64,000 nucleotides of DNA from positions 744,001 to 808,000 of the forward strand of contig JAMXDE010000010.1 of assembly GCA_026770025.1 (NCBI GenBank). Reading direction: 5' to 3'. The notes beneath the pieces were generated by a model. The model had not been told where the DNA came from, searched no databases, and saw only the letters and a program-made list of their open reading frames with translations. Source of the stretch: Craspedostauros australis. Lineage: Eukaryota > Bacillariophyta > Bacillariophyceae > Mastogloiales > Achnanthaceae. This document shows positions 28,459 to 40,200 of this stretch, in pieces. The translations under genes and the position numbers were made by a program. Every line of letters begins with the position of its first letter. The stretch's first letter is position 1.

Positions 28459-29968
28459 ATGTGCAAAGCAAACACCGCAACCACCACCAGCAGCGGCGGC
28501 GGAGGCATCTCCTCCATGCTCCTCCTTTCGGTGGACTCGTACGTCGGCGAAAAGGGCGGCCTGCCATGCCGCAAGAAGATGGCTGTCACTGGCGCCTTCT
28601 TCTTCACGGTGCTGCTCATCATTGAAAAGATCATGCAGGCCTACTTCGATTCCATCAAGGTACGCCACCAAGAGAGTCACACATGAGATGACATCACATG
28701 ACATGGCATGATGTGGTGTGGTATCGTGTCGCGTTGCGTTGCATGGCATTGCGCGAAATCTGCGTGGTGCATCCCTTCCATGATGCAGGATGGGCACCGT
28801 TGCTCGCATGCATCTCTGTGTTCCAGTCTCTCACATTCATCTCTTGGATTTCATCCTTCCAATTTTTCCACTTCATCCATCCCTCTTCACCATTTCGTTT
28901 TCTTTTCTGTCGATCCATCTCATGACACTCCATGTCACGCCGTTTCATGTCACGTCACGTCGCGAATTGACATCTCCACATGCATCCGACACATGACATC
29001 ACCATTCGATTCCTCTCCGCCGTGCTGAAAATCAAACGAACGTCGCAATCCTCGGGTCCTTCATCGATGTGCGCCGCACGCGCGTTTACAATCAACAACA
29101 ACAACAACCGCGACAACAACTGCGATGACGGCAAATGCAACGTCAATAAATACGACGGTACTGATGGCGACGCTGACGATGACGCTGACGATGACGCTGA
29201 CGATGACGCTGACGATGACGCTGACGATCACAGGATTCCCACTGGGTGCTCGCCAGCGAAACCAACCGCCACATTCTCGCCAGACACATCGGCATCGACA
29301 GTCTCAGTTGCTTCGTGGTTGCCTACCTCGGTTACAAGTGCCGACACATGCTCATGCCAATCTACAACACCGTCATTTTGGGAAAGAATGACATGCCACC
29401 AGCGGGATACGACAAGCGCCTCTTCACCTACCAGCCAGAGAGCCAGAGGATAAATCTCTTCTTCTTCTCCTACCAGATCAAGAACCTCTACGACACCATC
29501 GTCTGGGGCGATGGACCAGAATTCATCATGCATCACATCATCTGCCTCTTCACGGCCTGGGGATCCATGTTCCCCGGCACGGTCCACAACTACGTCCCTT
29601 TCTACTTTGGAATTTCCGAAATCTCCACCGCCGTCCTCTGTCTCCTCGCCAACTTCGATGACGAGCACGGCGCCATCGGCCTCGGTGAGGCCTGGCCCAC
29701 CGGCAAGGCCGTCCTGGGCGGCGCCTTCGCTGTCCTCTTCATCATCTGCCGCGTCTTCCTCTGGTCCACCGTCAGCTACTACTACTGCCGCGATGCCTGG
29801 AATGCCCTCTGCGATACCGAAAACCCGCGCATGCTCGCGCGCAAGACCTACCTGCAATTCACCTACGTGGCCCTGGGTCTCCTCAGCGTTCTCCAGGTCC
29901 TCTGGCTGGGACAGATCTTCATGATCGCGCACGAAGAGCTGGTCAAGATGGGGTACATCGACGCATGA
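28459..29968 (+). CDS. TLC-domain (TRAM/LAG1/CLN8) multi-pass membrane protein
   Basis: Two exons: 28459-28659 and 29234-29968, intron 574 nt (ATCAAG|GTACGC, acceptor GATCACAG), product 311 residues. A Thr/Ser/Gly-rich start leads to a first transmembrane helix in exon 1 (about 42-58). Exon 2 encodes about five more hydrophobic segments. The core reads Phe-Phe-Phe-Ser-Tyr-Gln-Ile-Lys-Asn-Leu-Tyr-Asp, then Glu-Phe-Ile-Met-His-His-Ile-Ile-Cys-Leu-Phe, with the paired His of TLC proteins, then Ile-Ser-Glu-Ile-Ser-Thr, and a late Arg-Val-Phe-Leu-Trp. TLC proteins include ceramide synthases and lipid-sensing or lipid-transport proteins of the ER and plasma membrane. The Lag1 signature of true ceramide synthases is incomplete here, so I call it only TLC-domain protein. 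The start codon is the first ATG after the ATTCA-rich leader. Confidence 0.83.
29169..29228. repeat. 12-bp tandem repeat next to a splice acceptor
   Basis: Five perfect copies of GACGCTGACGAT fill the last 60 bp of the TLC-gene intron, ending five bases before the acceptor AG, where a pyrimidine tract would be expected. Confidence 0.9.
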
Positions 29969-30803
29969 AGTGGATGATCCAAGTGAAGTATTTTACTCCA
30001 TAATACAATACGTTACATGCAAATAGCAATCGCAACACAAGCGCAGGATGCGAAACCCTCGCACGAGTAGTGAGTCAGACTTGCCTTGAGCAGTTGTTTT
30101 ATTGGATTGCTGAGGTACTGCCACTTTGTGCAATGCTCTACTCTGCCTCCCATACGTGCTAATGATTGCTCATCCGTAGCTCGTAGCACACCATTCCAGC
30201 ACGGTAGTGCGTGGCTGTGATCTTGGCAAGGCAATCCATGTGTTGGGGACAGGCTGGCATGGAGATGCTCTGCGATACAAGATCGTTCAACCGTGTGCAT
30301 GTTGCGCTCCGTGAGGAGCCCTCTCGTTTGGTACAATGCCATCCACACATTGGAGTCCACCGCAGCGTATCTTTTTGGAGCAGCTTGGTGCAGCATTCCA
30401 AACACGAGACGCATCGGCAACTTCTCCGCTCTCTGCGGGTGCTCCGCTTGTCTTTGTGTTCACGGCTGCTGCGAGCTATTCTACAATGTGTTTGGTTTTT
30501 ATTAGATTTTTCTGTATTTTCATGCTCTGCCCTTGCCTGGTCAACGAAGAGGCGCCATGATGATGTGTGCAGTGAGACATACATATAATAGATCTTACTT
30601 GTAGGAGTAGGATAACGAAATATTGGAAGAGCTGACCTCTCAGGCAAGGTTGGAAGGACGGAATGGCGCAGAGCATAGCTTTCCCCATTCGACGAAGACG
30701 AGGTGAATGGGCATGTACGTGGTGTCTGGCGATTGGCTTGCCTGCGCTTGCTTGTTCACTGCCTGCTCGTTCACTTGCTTCCATGGGACGAATGGCACAT
30801 CAT
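29969..30803. other. Convergent intergenic region, one doubtful small frame
   Basis: Between the TLC gene (+) and the calmodulin gene (-). A minus-strand frame at 30013-30420 (about 133 residues) has a fairly protein-like composition but no recognised domain, and its start depends on an unproven exon boundary. I do not call it a gene. Confidence 0.4.
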
Positions 30804-31957
30804 CTATTTGAACATCATTCGAACGAACTCCTCATAATTGATTTGGCCATCACCGTCGATGTCAGCCTCGCGCACCATCTCGTCGACCTCTTCCGTGGTC
30901 AGCTTCTCTCCCAGGTTGTGCATGATTTGTCGCAGCTCCTCGGATGAAATCATTCCGTTCCCGTCCGAATCGAACACCTTGAAGGCCTCGAGCATTTCAT
31001 CTTCCGCATCAACGTCCTTTTCCCTCGCGGCAGCGGCTGGCATCATCTCGATGAACTCTGTGAAGTCGATCGTTCCATTGCCATCCATGTCAGCCTGTCG
31101 ATGCAGTGGACAGAGATGTTTGGTTGCGTGCCCACCGTTGTGGCATTGTTGGATGGATGTTGTGGGTTTGTGGACGAGTGCATTGCATGTGCGGTCGTGC
31201 GATCATGCAAGCATTCGGATGCGGATGATGGCGGATGATGTCCAAGTCATTGTTCATATCCGAGCCAACAGTACCAAACACGTGATGAAGAGATACAACA
31301 ATTGGGCGAAATGAAAATGAGAAACTGAAATGCGAAAACAACCGAACTGCATGCGAGCATACGAGCATGCGTCACCCAGAGCATGCGGAACGAAGTCAGG
31401 AAGAGGGTCGGCCTCGTTTACTGCGAGCAATAACTTCACCCCCACCTTCGTCGACTTCCGCAGCTTGGACAGAGTGCTGAGATTGGGCAATTTAAGCTTC
31501 ACGCCAAGTCGCATCCACCATCGTCGATGACAGCATGGTCCTCCGACACCGCATCAGACTTCCAACGCAGCCGCCGCCTGAGAGATGTGCGCACATTCTG
31601 CAGCAGCAAGGTCACGATGAACCACGACTTACTTCGTTGATCATGTCCTGGACCTCGGCCTCGGTTGGCTGATGGCCAAGCGATCTCATCACGCTGCCCA
31701 ATTCGTCGCTGTCGATTGTGCCTGTTTTCCCATCGTGACACCAGCGCAGAACGAAGCAAAGCAAAGCAAGGAAGAGCAGTTAGTGAATGATTGACTGATT
31801 GACTGATTGATGCGCGTGAATGCTATCTGTCACCCTCCGTGAGTTCGATGCATCGATGAAGTATCAGGAAGATACCCAACTCACCATCGCCATCCTTGTC
31901 GAAAAGCGCGAAGGCTTCCTTGAACTCCGCGATCTGCTCTTCGCTGTATTCAACCAT
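30804..31957 (-). CDS. Calmodulin-like protein, four EF-hands
   Basis: Three exons: 31957-31885, 31721-31633 and 31094-30804 (introns 163 and 538 nt), product 150 residues; canonical calmodulin has 149. It binds Ca2+ and relays it to target proteins. The four loops all keep Ca2+ ligands: Asp-Lys-Asp-Gly-Asp-Gly-Thr-Ile-Asp-Ser-Asp-Glu (split by intron 1), [12 protein letters not shown], [12 protein letters not shown] and [12 protein letters not shown]. The central linker is Pro-Ala-Ala-Ala-Ala-Arg-Glu-Lys-Asp in place of the usual Ala-Arg-Lys-Met-Lys-Asp, and the last residues are Met-Met-Phe-Lys. The N-terminus is [12 protein letters not shown]. It is a paralogue or a diverged calmodulin, since diatoms normally also have a near-canonical copy. 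Confidence 0.93.
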
Positions 31958-33259
31958 GATGCTTTCTGTTTCGAGAGTGAGAGCCCGTTGCTATTTTAGT
32001 ATGATATGTCGTCGTGTATGTGCGTGTATGTGCGTGTATGTGCGTGTATGTGCGTGTATGTGCGTGTATGTGCGTGTATGTGAGTGTGCAGTGGATGATT
32101 GCTGGTATAGCACGAGCACTCGTATCGTTGGTATGATGTGCGGTCTCCTCCAGGCTTTGTTTGGCTTTCGCTCTTGGGGGTCTTGCCTCTTGTCTTGTTT
32201 GATGCTTCCTTCGTCTTGATCGGTCTTGCCTGGTCCCGGTTGGTGTCGCGAGAGTTTCGTGACTGTGCTGTTCTGTGTGAAGCCAACGAACGGTTTCGGT
32301 TTGAGAAGCCTCTCTTCGCGTGGATCCTTCGCATGTGCGGGGTTGTACCCTTTTCACCTTCTTCGTGTTCTCCGAGGGTCATCCTGGGACATCCATTCAA
32401 TCAGCGACTATCTTAGTCCTTCGTGCCATCACAAAACCGTCCACAAACGCAAAAGAATCGTGCCACCTCCTGCAACAAGGGCAGAATGTGCAGGTTCGTT
32501 GTACAAACCTCGTGCCTCAAAGAGCCAGACCAAAAAATTGGCGATTTTTGGCTACAATTGGCTACAGTTGGATACAGATTTTGGATCCATTTTTCCCGAT
32601 CTCAGACTTGAATCTGTAGCCACTCAATCGAATATCTCCTTACATCTACGTGAACTTAAGACTCAGGGCTATCCAGGAAAGTAATAACATTATCTTGTTG
32701 TTACTACCATCTCGTCGATCTTAATGTGTTTATTGATCCCCTTGGTGTGGTTTTGCCGTCGATCGACGGACAGACCGGATGTTTTTTGGATATCGTTGGC
32801 TACAGTTGGCTACACGTAGAATTCTACAGGAGTCTGGTAGGATCTGGCCTCTTTTTTTTCTTCGAGAAATTCGACCCTCCATCTTTGAAGTCTCCGGACT
32901 TAGCGGTCTTTGGCTCAATCTGTACAATAGATATCATTTCAGAATCTTCTCTCCGAGGCGGTCATAATAATATGATCTATACATTGTTGTATTGCTATGG
33001 TGTGTTGGTATGCTCGCGTTTAGTGCTCCCATGACCATCGGAATGCTGTTTGACCACTCGGATCCACTCTCGGAAGCATGTCTGAAAATTAATTTCCGTT
33101 CTTCGTGTCATCATGACGTCATGAGGAGGATGTAGTAACACAACTGTGACTATGGCAACAGCAACAGATGAAACACCAACAACAGGTGCAGCACCAGCTT
33201 TTCTCTAGCCCAACCGATATCGTCCTCCTCTCTATCTACTCTCCACTGAACATCCCACC
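31958..33259. other. Intergenic: promoter of calmodulin-like gene and unassigned sequence
   Basis: It contains the 10-bp minisatellite listed separately, two direct pairs of TTGGCTACA near 32547-32570 and 32799-32817, and a palindromic TGACGTCA at about 33114-33121. No gene is supported. Confidence 0.5.
32021..32080. repeat. 10-bp minisatellite upstream of the calmodulin-like gene
   Basis: Six perfect copies of TGCGTGTATG, with degenerate partial copies on both sides (about 32013-32090). It lies 64-123 bp before the calmodulin-like start codon, probably in the 5' leader or core promoter. Confidence 0.92.
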
Positions 33260-33697
33260 ATGAAGATCCGTCCTGGAAGCCACGTATCGAGTCCCTGTGG
33301 ACCTCTTGTGACCTCTGGAAACAGCAAGGGCAAGGTCCAAAGCATCCTCTGTGGTCTTGTCCTCAAGTCCCTCCCCAAGAATCACTGGGTTGTGCACTGG
33401 TATTCCATCAACGCAGTGTGTGAACATGCAGGCACCAAACTGACTCTGCTTGACAAGACGCAAGTCGAATTGGACAGCAGCTGTGTCGAAGAGCTCATCC
33501 GTGCGCTGAGTGTTGGGAGGGGATCGGCGGAACTAGACAAGCACTACAAGACGTCGCGGTACCACAACCTCTGCCGCAACACATCCATGTTCAGCAACGC
33601 CTCTTATTCACACCACACCAACGTCTCATCCTCAGGGAACAGCACCTCGACCAGTCATGGTGCGGACATGGACGTTCCCAACCAAAATACAGATGAG
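33260..33697 (+). CDS. Unrecognised frame cut by an LTR
   Basis: An ATG in good context (CCACCATGA) opens a frame of 146 codons that reaches the left end of the solo LTR at 33698 and then runs a short way into it. The first 80 residues look folded: Lys-Ile-Arg-Pro-Gly-Ser-His-Val, a Gly-Lys-Val-x-x-Ile strand, and Asn-His-Trp-Val-Val-His-Trp-Tyr-Ser, the last resembling small chromatin-like or transposase N-terminal barrels that read Trp-x-Val-x-Trp-(Asp). The rest is Ser/Asn/Thr-rich. It could be the N-terminal part of a DNA-transposon protein (for example piggyBac-like) or of a host gene; no catalytic motif is present. Sequence beyond the LTR does not continue it. Function unknown. Confidence 0.4.
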
Positions 33698-34497
33698 TGT
33701 CGAGATGTACATGTGAGTGTATGTCGAGATATACGTGTATATGTGCATCGTTCACCCGTTATTCTCTCATACGTACTTGGACGGTAAAACTACACTCGTG
33801 TCGATAATATGCTGTGATTCGTCAGAATTACAGCGGAAATGGAACACACGAAAATGAGCAGAATTTTGGGAGGAAATTTGCAATCAACGATTTCTGAGAA
33901 TCAGGAACATCGTCTGTCCATCCATCAATGGAGACATATGGTACCAAGAGAATCTCGAGGTACCTCCCAACTAAACCTCAGATGACAAAATCATCTGACA
34001 GACCACTGCATCACCAGTGGAACGTGACATCTGGAGAGCAGAAGGACGCCTACTGACGTCAACAGGATGTCATCGTATCACCACATCGACATCTGTCTCC
34101 ATGTCAGAGCTGGAGGTGAAGATCTGATGACCGAAGGACATCAAGATCATGGATACGAGAGGTGAAGTTCAAATGGTAAGTACTCATGGAGTAGGAACCA
34201 GTGGTAAACGAACGGAGTGTCGAATGCAGAGTACACATCGAACGTGAAGTATTGTGTAGCACAAGTACACAATATTGAGAGAGAGAGAGAATACGAAGAG
34301 TAGCGAGAGAGCATCTCGCACACCAACTCATAGTTGGAGACTGAATCTATGAGACAGTCAAACGTGCTGAGAGCATCGGGCAAGAGAACGGACACCGAGA
34401 GGATTGGAGTCTCAACAAAATGAAATAGCAAACGAACAACTATCAACCAACACCATCTTCCACGATCGTAGGCTTCCAATCACAGAACTTGCTAACA
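33698..34497 (+). repeat. Solo LTR, copia family A
   Basis: An 800-bp copy of the LTR of element A (TGTCGAG start, CTAACA end) in plus orientation. No internal region lies beside it and the flanks show no target duplication. It is visibly more diverged than the other two copies, so it is the oldest of the three. Confidence 0.85.
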
Positions 34498-34702
34498 CAA
34501 GCGCCACAACGCCCTGGCCTACCATTGCGTCCGGCCCGCTGTCGCCGCTGGCATCCTCTTCTTCATCAAGATCCCCGGCACGCAGAACGTTGCCGACGTG
34601 ATGACGAAGTTCCTCCCGTGGGCTGTCTTCTGGCCCCTGGTGAAGCCCCTCCTCTTTTGGAAAGGACACACCGAGGCCTTTCCCTCAACCTACAAGACAT
34701 GA
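34498..34702 (+). mobile_element. Relic of another Ty1/copia element (RNase H end)
   Basis: A 205-bp fragment codes for the C-terminal end of a copia polyprotein: Lys-Arg-His-Asn-Ala-Leu-Ala-Tyr-His near the start, then Gly-Thr-Gln-Asn-Val-Ala-Asp-Val-Met-Thr-Lys and Trp-Pro-Leu-Val-like residues before the end. Its family differs from A, B and C in this window. It is a broken fossil fragment abutting the solo LTR. Confidence 0.75.
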
Positions 34703-35870
34703 ATGTCCAGGACACGCTTTGGGGAGTATCAGCGCAACGCTGGATCTCTAACAGTAGTGACACCCGTTGACCAATCAGAAATCTCCACTTTTCTTACCTT
34801 TTCTGTTCCGAACGGAAATTCTGGTCGAAAATCCGTTGTGTCAAATCTGTGTCACATTTCGCGTCGCAAGAACCGTTTTCCCGTCAATACAGATCCAAAA
34901 TGTCGCGGAAATTGATTTCTTGCCAAGATGAACCATTCTGCCCAATCAGGACAGACTTGGATCTTGGGTGTGACATGTGCGAATCTTACCACGACCTTCT
35001 CAAGTGAATACGATCAATCGTGTGATCGTACGACTAGCGACATCGTGGGGAGTTGTGATTCACGACACGGGGTGTCGCGGTGTTTTTGTTCATTGACTTT
35101 TGCAACTCATCTTCATGCAGTAACACGCACATTTGTCATGTTGTCTCCATGTTAATTTTACCTGCAATTGCATGAGATCATGTCATGCCTCTCTCATGCT
35201 CACAGTTCCAAGAATACAATCTTGTGAGCTTGACAGCATTCCACCTACTCATATGAATAATACTCAATAACAACACTCATCCTTACCCCAACAACAATCT
35301 GATCCCTCTACGTTTCGGTGCGGAATCCCATCCTTGATTTTGTTCTAACACTTGGAGCGGGGTCCCAGTATTATCATCGCCTCTTCAGGAAGTCCCTACG
35401 TACTTGCTCTTGGCTCACGTGACCGGATGTGTATGATAAACCAAGTCAACACACACATGCATTGGTATTGAGGGTGGTAAACCCCAAAGATTCAGATTTT
35501 AAGGGTTATTGGACCGTGTAGGACCGTCACAGAGTTCTCTAGTCCCTCATGGTTGGGCGATGCCCGTGTTCGCATGTTAACCCCATTTTAACCGTTTCCC
35601 ACGTATCCCTGCTTGATCGCGCACTGCGTTCTTCGTTGGATGCAGGGAGTGCGACCTTGGCCAAAGTGGTGAACCGCACCGCTTTTCGCTCACACGGATC
35701 GTAACAAAGTGCAGGTCGACTGACTCACCCGGCCCACAAAAACACACGACAATAATCCGTCATCCACAACCTCAAACTTCTACATCGTCGTTCTTGTCCG
35801 TCCATCTTTGTGACTCCTCCAGACAACAAGCAACAAGCAACAAGCAAGCATCCAACCAAATACATCCACA
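34703..35870. other. Intergenic, unassigned
   Basis: The left part may include an LTR of the copia relic, but with no second copy in the window its limits cannot be set. The right part should hold the SNF7-like promoter. No gene seen. Confidence 0.4.
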
Positions 35871-37252
35871 ATGTTTCGCAGAATGTTCGGAAAGAAGAAG
35901 ACCAAGTCGACGGTCTCCAAGAGCTCAACCGTCCATGCTCCAGCGACAAACCCACAGGCCACCATCAAGGAGCTTCGCGGGCGCCTCGTCGCAGCAGAAA
36001 AAAGGTAAGCGCAAGCAATTTTCGTATTGCAACAGAAGAATTGCCGTATCCCAACTTTGAGCCTTGTCTTTCAACCATGAACGTCTCATCACCAAAACGC
36101 ATCTCACCCATGTTCGTTCGTCTTTCTTCTTCTGCCTTCCGCAACCTTGCGTCGACATATTGTCAACGATATGATGCATGGCAACTGCTACCTCTATTTT
36201 CTGCAACGATGTACGTTGTTCGATGCCCCGCAACCACCACGATCTGTACCACAATACAGAGAGGAGTTCTTGCACAAGAGGATGCAGAGTGTAATGGAAA
36301 CCGCCGAGAAGAGGACAGCAATGGGCGACAACAGGGGTGAGTTTTGGAACAAACCTGCGCTCGTATGCGATCAAGATGTTCGTGATGTCTGTGTGTACAC
36401 TCACGCATGCTTGCATGATATCGCGTGTCGGTAACCGTGGAAGTGCGGATGGGGACTCATGGGGGAGAGCTGATGGATGGATGCATGCACACAAGGCAAC
36501 AGGGATGATTGCGATCAATCGCAGTATACGGCAATGTGCGGGCTGTTCCTTCTTCTGGTCCTGCACAGCATGGTGCTCTATGATGTCGCACACAACCTTT
36601 GCAACAAACAAGACTTGAGCTCGACGAACGAAGTTGATTTACTTCGCTCTTTGTTTGTTCTCTGCCGCTCCTGTGTTAAACATTGGGTCGCAACATCCCA
36701 TTGCAAACCTCGCGACCACTTGACAAACCCAACGGCGTCGCTCCTGCGACACTGCCATGACGCAATAACGAATACTCAACACCTTCTTGCTGCTCGAATC
36801 GAACGATGACATTTCCATGTTCCAACCGAATGAATTCATCACAACGCTGGCACTCGCACTGCCGTGGAATGAAACAACGATGTAACTATGGATCGTGATA
36901 CCGTGCGAAACAACGGAAACCTTCCCTCTCTCTACTCCTCATCATGCCACAACAACACATGCTATTCTATCATACTTACTCTACACCGATAGGCACCATC
37001 TCCATCCTCGAGCTGAAGAACACTATCGAGTCTGAGATCGACACCATAAATGAGACTAAAATTATTCTGGAGACCCTGGTGATCAGCCTGGAGGGTGCTG
37101 CTCAGAACGTTGACACGTTCATGGCGTTCGAGCAGGGATGCAACAAAATGAAGCAGATTCACAAAGATACCGGAATCGAGAGGGTCAATTATGTTGTGGA
37201 TAAGGCAGTTTCGGAACTCCGACAAACCAAACCAAAAGAAAATAAAAACTAA
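35871..37252 (+). CDS. SNF7/CHMP4-like ESCRT-III subunit, diverged or truncated
   Basis: Four proposed exons: 35871-36004, 36260-36336, 36503-36535 and 36993-37252, all with GT-AG borders and a continuous frame of 167 residues. SNF7 polymerises into membrane-remodelling filaments in endosome sorting and cell division. Exon 1 has the family start (Met-Phe-x-Arg-Met-Phe-Gly-Lys-Lys-Lys), followed by a helix with Glu-Lys-Arg-Glu-Glu-Phe-Leu-His-Lys-Arg across intron 1. Exon 4 has Leu-Lys-Asn-Thr-Ile-Glu, Ser-Ala/Gly-Ala-Ala-Gln-Asn-Val-Asp-Thr-Phe and Lys-Met-Lys-Gln-Ile-His-Lys-Asp-Thr. The Lys/Arg-rich block in the short exon 3 is poorly kept (Ile-Asn-Arg-Ser-Ile-Arg-Gln). The protein ends about 40-60 residues early, without the acidic autoinhibitory helix, and the LINE begins just downstream. 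It may be a decaying paralogue or a gene whose 3' end was displaced by the LINE. Exon 3 is the least sure. Confidence 0.62.
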
Positions 37253-37290
37253 TTAATCCCCTAACACAACACAAACAACAGCACAGCAAA

Positions 37291-40200
37291 ATGACCTCGA
37301 ACAAGCAAGCCAACACGAGCAACCACGATGAGCGAAACCATGACGATGGTCCAACTTTGACGCTGCCCACCAAGGAACCCGACAAACCGGAGGCGACCAT
37401 GGCCACTGACACAAGCAACCAACACCGCGCACGCCGACAAGCAAAAAGAGCCATCCCATACGACGGAGGAATGGAGGAGAACAACCCAGATGATGTCTCA
37501 ATCACCTTCAAACCAAGATCGAGCACCTTCAAGACAGCAGCGAACAAGACCGGCATTGACATCACGCCATTCACGAAAGCAACAGGAGACGGCTCTATCG
37601 ACAGAGCAGCGAAGATGGCATGGAGGGCCCGAGCGGTGTGGTACAACAGAGATGAGGCCACGGCAGATAGAGAAAACCCAACCACCAAGCAGTGGGAACA
37701 CTTCTTCCGCGACCTAGCAGACGGCAGGGTGACATCATTTGTCCCAATCACTCTCCCAAACAAAGACCCCACCCGACTCCGGCTCCTACAGTTTGTCATC
37801 GACGTAGCATCTACCAACCCACTGGAAGTGTTCAAAGCACACCTCAACAGCAACGGGATGGTGAAGAGCGCAAGAGCAGTCAAAGTGTGGAAAGCTGCCA
37901 ACAGAGTCTTGGGATCCAACTATGATCTCGGCGCAGCACCCAGCAGTGCATCTGATGCTAATGAAGACGCAATGGATGGACTCACTCTGCTATCCAGACA
38001 GATTGACTCGACCAACACAGCAAACTGCCCCAGCGTAAGTGCGGTGGCAGCCATACCCATCAACACAGGAACAGAATCACTCAGCACCGACAGCGATTCA
38101 TACACCAGCAGGCAACCCACCAAACGCACCAGATTCAAGTTGCCACGACACACCACGGACATGGCACAAATCAGCCAGAGCAGCCACAACAGCACGCAAT
38201 CCACCAGATCGGGTAACAGCAGCGACACATCGACTGACTCAGGCATCACCAAACAACGCCACGGCCCACGACGCTCACCACGCAACAAAGCCAAAGCAGA
38301 CGACAACTCAGTGAGTTCGGACGACGAGTCCAACACCTTGCAGGCAAAGATAGCCCCTCCCAGGCACGAATAAATCACCAGATTCACAATCAAGCTGAAC
38401 GTGGACAGAACGGAGGAAGATACCACTGAAGCAGTAAGAGAAAGGATCAAGTGATGGTTCCGACAAATCCGGCGCATCGACTCATCGGCCACGATCCTAC
38501 CATGGCAAGAAAGCAGCAACACCGGACCACACATCGCCCACTCAGGCCAAGTACCAGAACGAATGGAAGATCTCCGGACGTTCTTCCCCGGACTCAGAGC
38601 ACCATCGGGCGCCACCGGCATCACTTACGCGAAGGTACGAATCACGACGCGCGAGGATCCTTTCGACATCACCGCAGACCAAAACTCCGAACTCAATGCC
38701 TACTATTACAACGAGCATGAAGGCCTATACCTGGCGCAGTTGCAAGAGGCAGAAGAAGTGAAAGAGATCGGGTTCTTACTCTACACCGGAGGATTCACAG
38801 ACGTCAACGGGACTGTCGAAGTCATCAACAGGAGCCTCAGGAGAATCCACAGCGAAATCAGGGTTGACGGGAAGATTAAAAACATCATCCAGGTCAGCGA
38901 GGAAACCAAAGAGAAATACAAAGACGGGAAACGCCATTGGACGGTCCAACCATGGAGAGCTGTTAAGCTGGAAGTGGAAAGGTCACAAGCATACGCAGCC
39001 GTCGCAGCAGTAGCCACTCTCTTCAACACGTTGTCAGAACGGCCTGGCGAAAAGAAATTCAGATTCCTGCCCGACAAAAAATACGAGCAGATGTCATGCA
39101 AAAAGACAGCATTCCGAGAAGACCTGCTTGCAAAGCACCAAGCCATCCTCTCCGTGATCGAGTACTCCGATTCAGATGGAGTCATGCACCTGGACAAAAA
39201 GGTCAAAGGCAAGGATGGGCAGTCCATCACACTACGGAAACTTATCCTCCGCGAAACCAACGCAGAGGGGAAGAGCATCTTCCACATGTCAAGATGTACA
39301 TGTGAGTATACGTCAAGATGTACGTGTATATGTGCATCGTTCACCCGCTATTCTCTCATACGCATTTGGACGGTATAACTACATTCGTGTTGACAGTATA
39401 CTGTGATTCGTCAGAATTACAGGGGAAATGGAACACACGAAAAGGGGCAAGATTTCTGGAGGAAATTTGCAAATAACGATTTCTGGGAGAATCAGAAGAT
39501 CGTCCGTCCATGCATCAATGGTACCAAGAGAATCTCGAGGTACTTCCCAACTAAACCTCAGATGACAATATCATCTGACAGGCTGCTGCATCACCAATGG
39601 AACGTGACATCTGGAGAGCAGAAGGACGCCTACTGACGTTGACAGGATGTCAACATGTCACCACGTCGACAGCTGTCTCCAAGTCAGAGAAGGAGGCGAA
39701 GATGCAATGACCCATGAAGATCATGGATACTGAAGGTGAACTTCAAATGGTAAGTACTCATGGAGTAGTAACCAGTACTGAATGAACAGAGTGTCGAATG
39801 CGGAGTACGCATCGAACACGGAGTATCGTGTAACACGAGCACACGATGTTGAGAGAGAGAGAGAGAGAGAATACAGAGAGGAGCGAGAGAGGATCTCGCG
39901 TACCGACTCATAGTCGGAGACTGAATCTACGAAACAGATTGAAGCGCCAAGAGCATCGGGCAAGAGAACGGACGTACACTGAGAGGATCGGAGTAGCCAA
40001 GTAATGAAATAGCAAACAGACGACTATCAACCAACATCATCTTCCACGATCGTAGGTTACCGTGAGCGGAACTTGCCAACATCCACAGTGTGGACAGAGC
40101 CTGGGGCACAGACGACCAGATCGTGGCACATTCCTTCCCAGAGTATCTGGCAGATGCAAAACACTTCATGAGCTTACTACCAGCAGTGGCAAGACACAAA

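Noticed and set aside
30013-30420. Minus-strand frame between the TLC and calmodulin-like genes
   Set aside because: Fairly plausible composition, but no family recognised and a start that needs an unproven exon; noted only in the intergenic entry.
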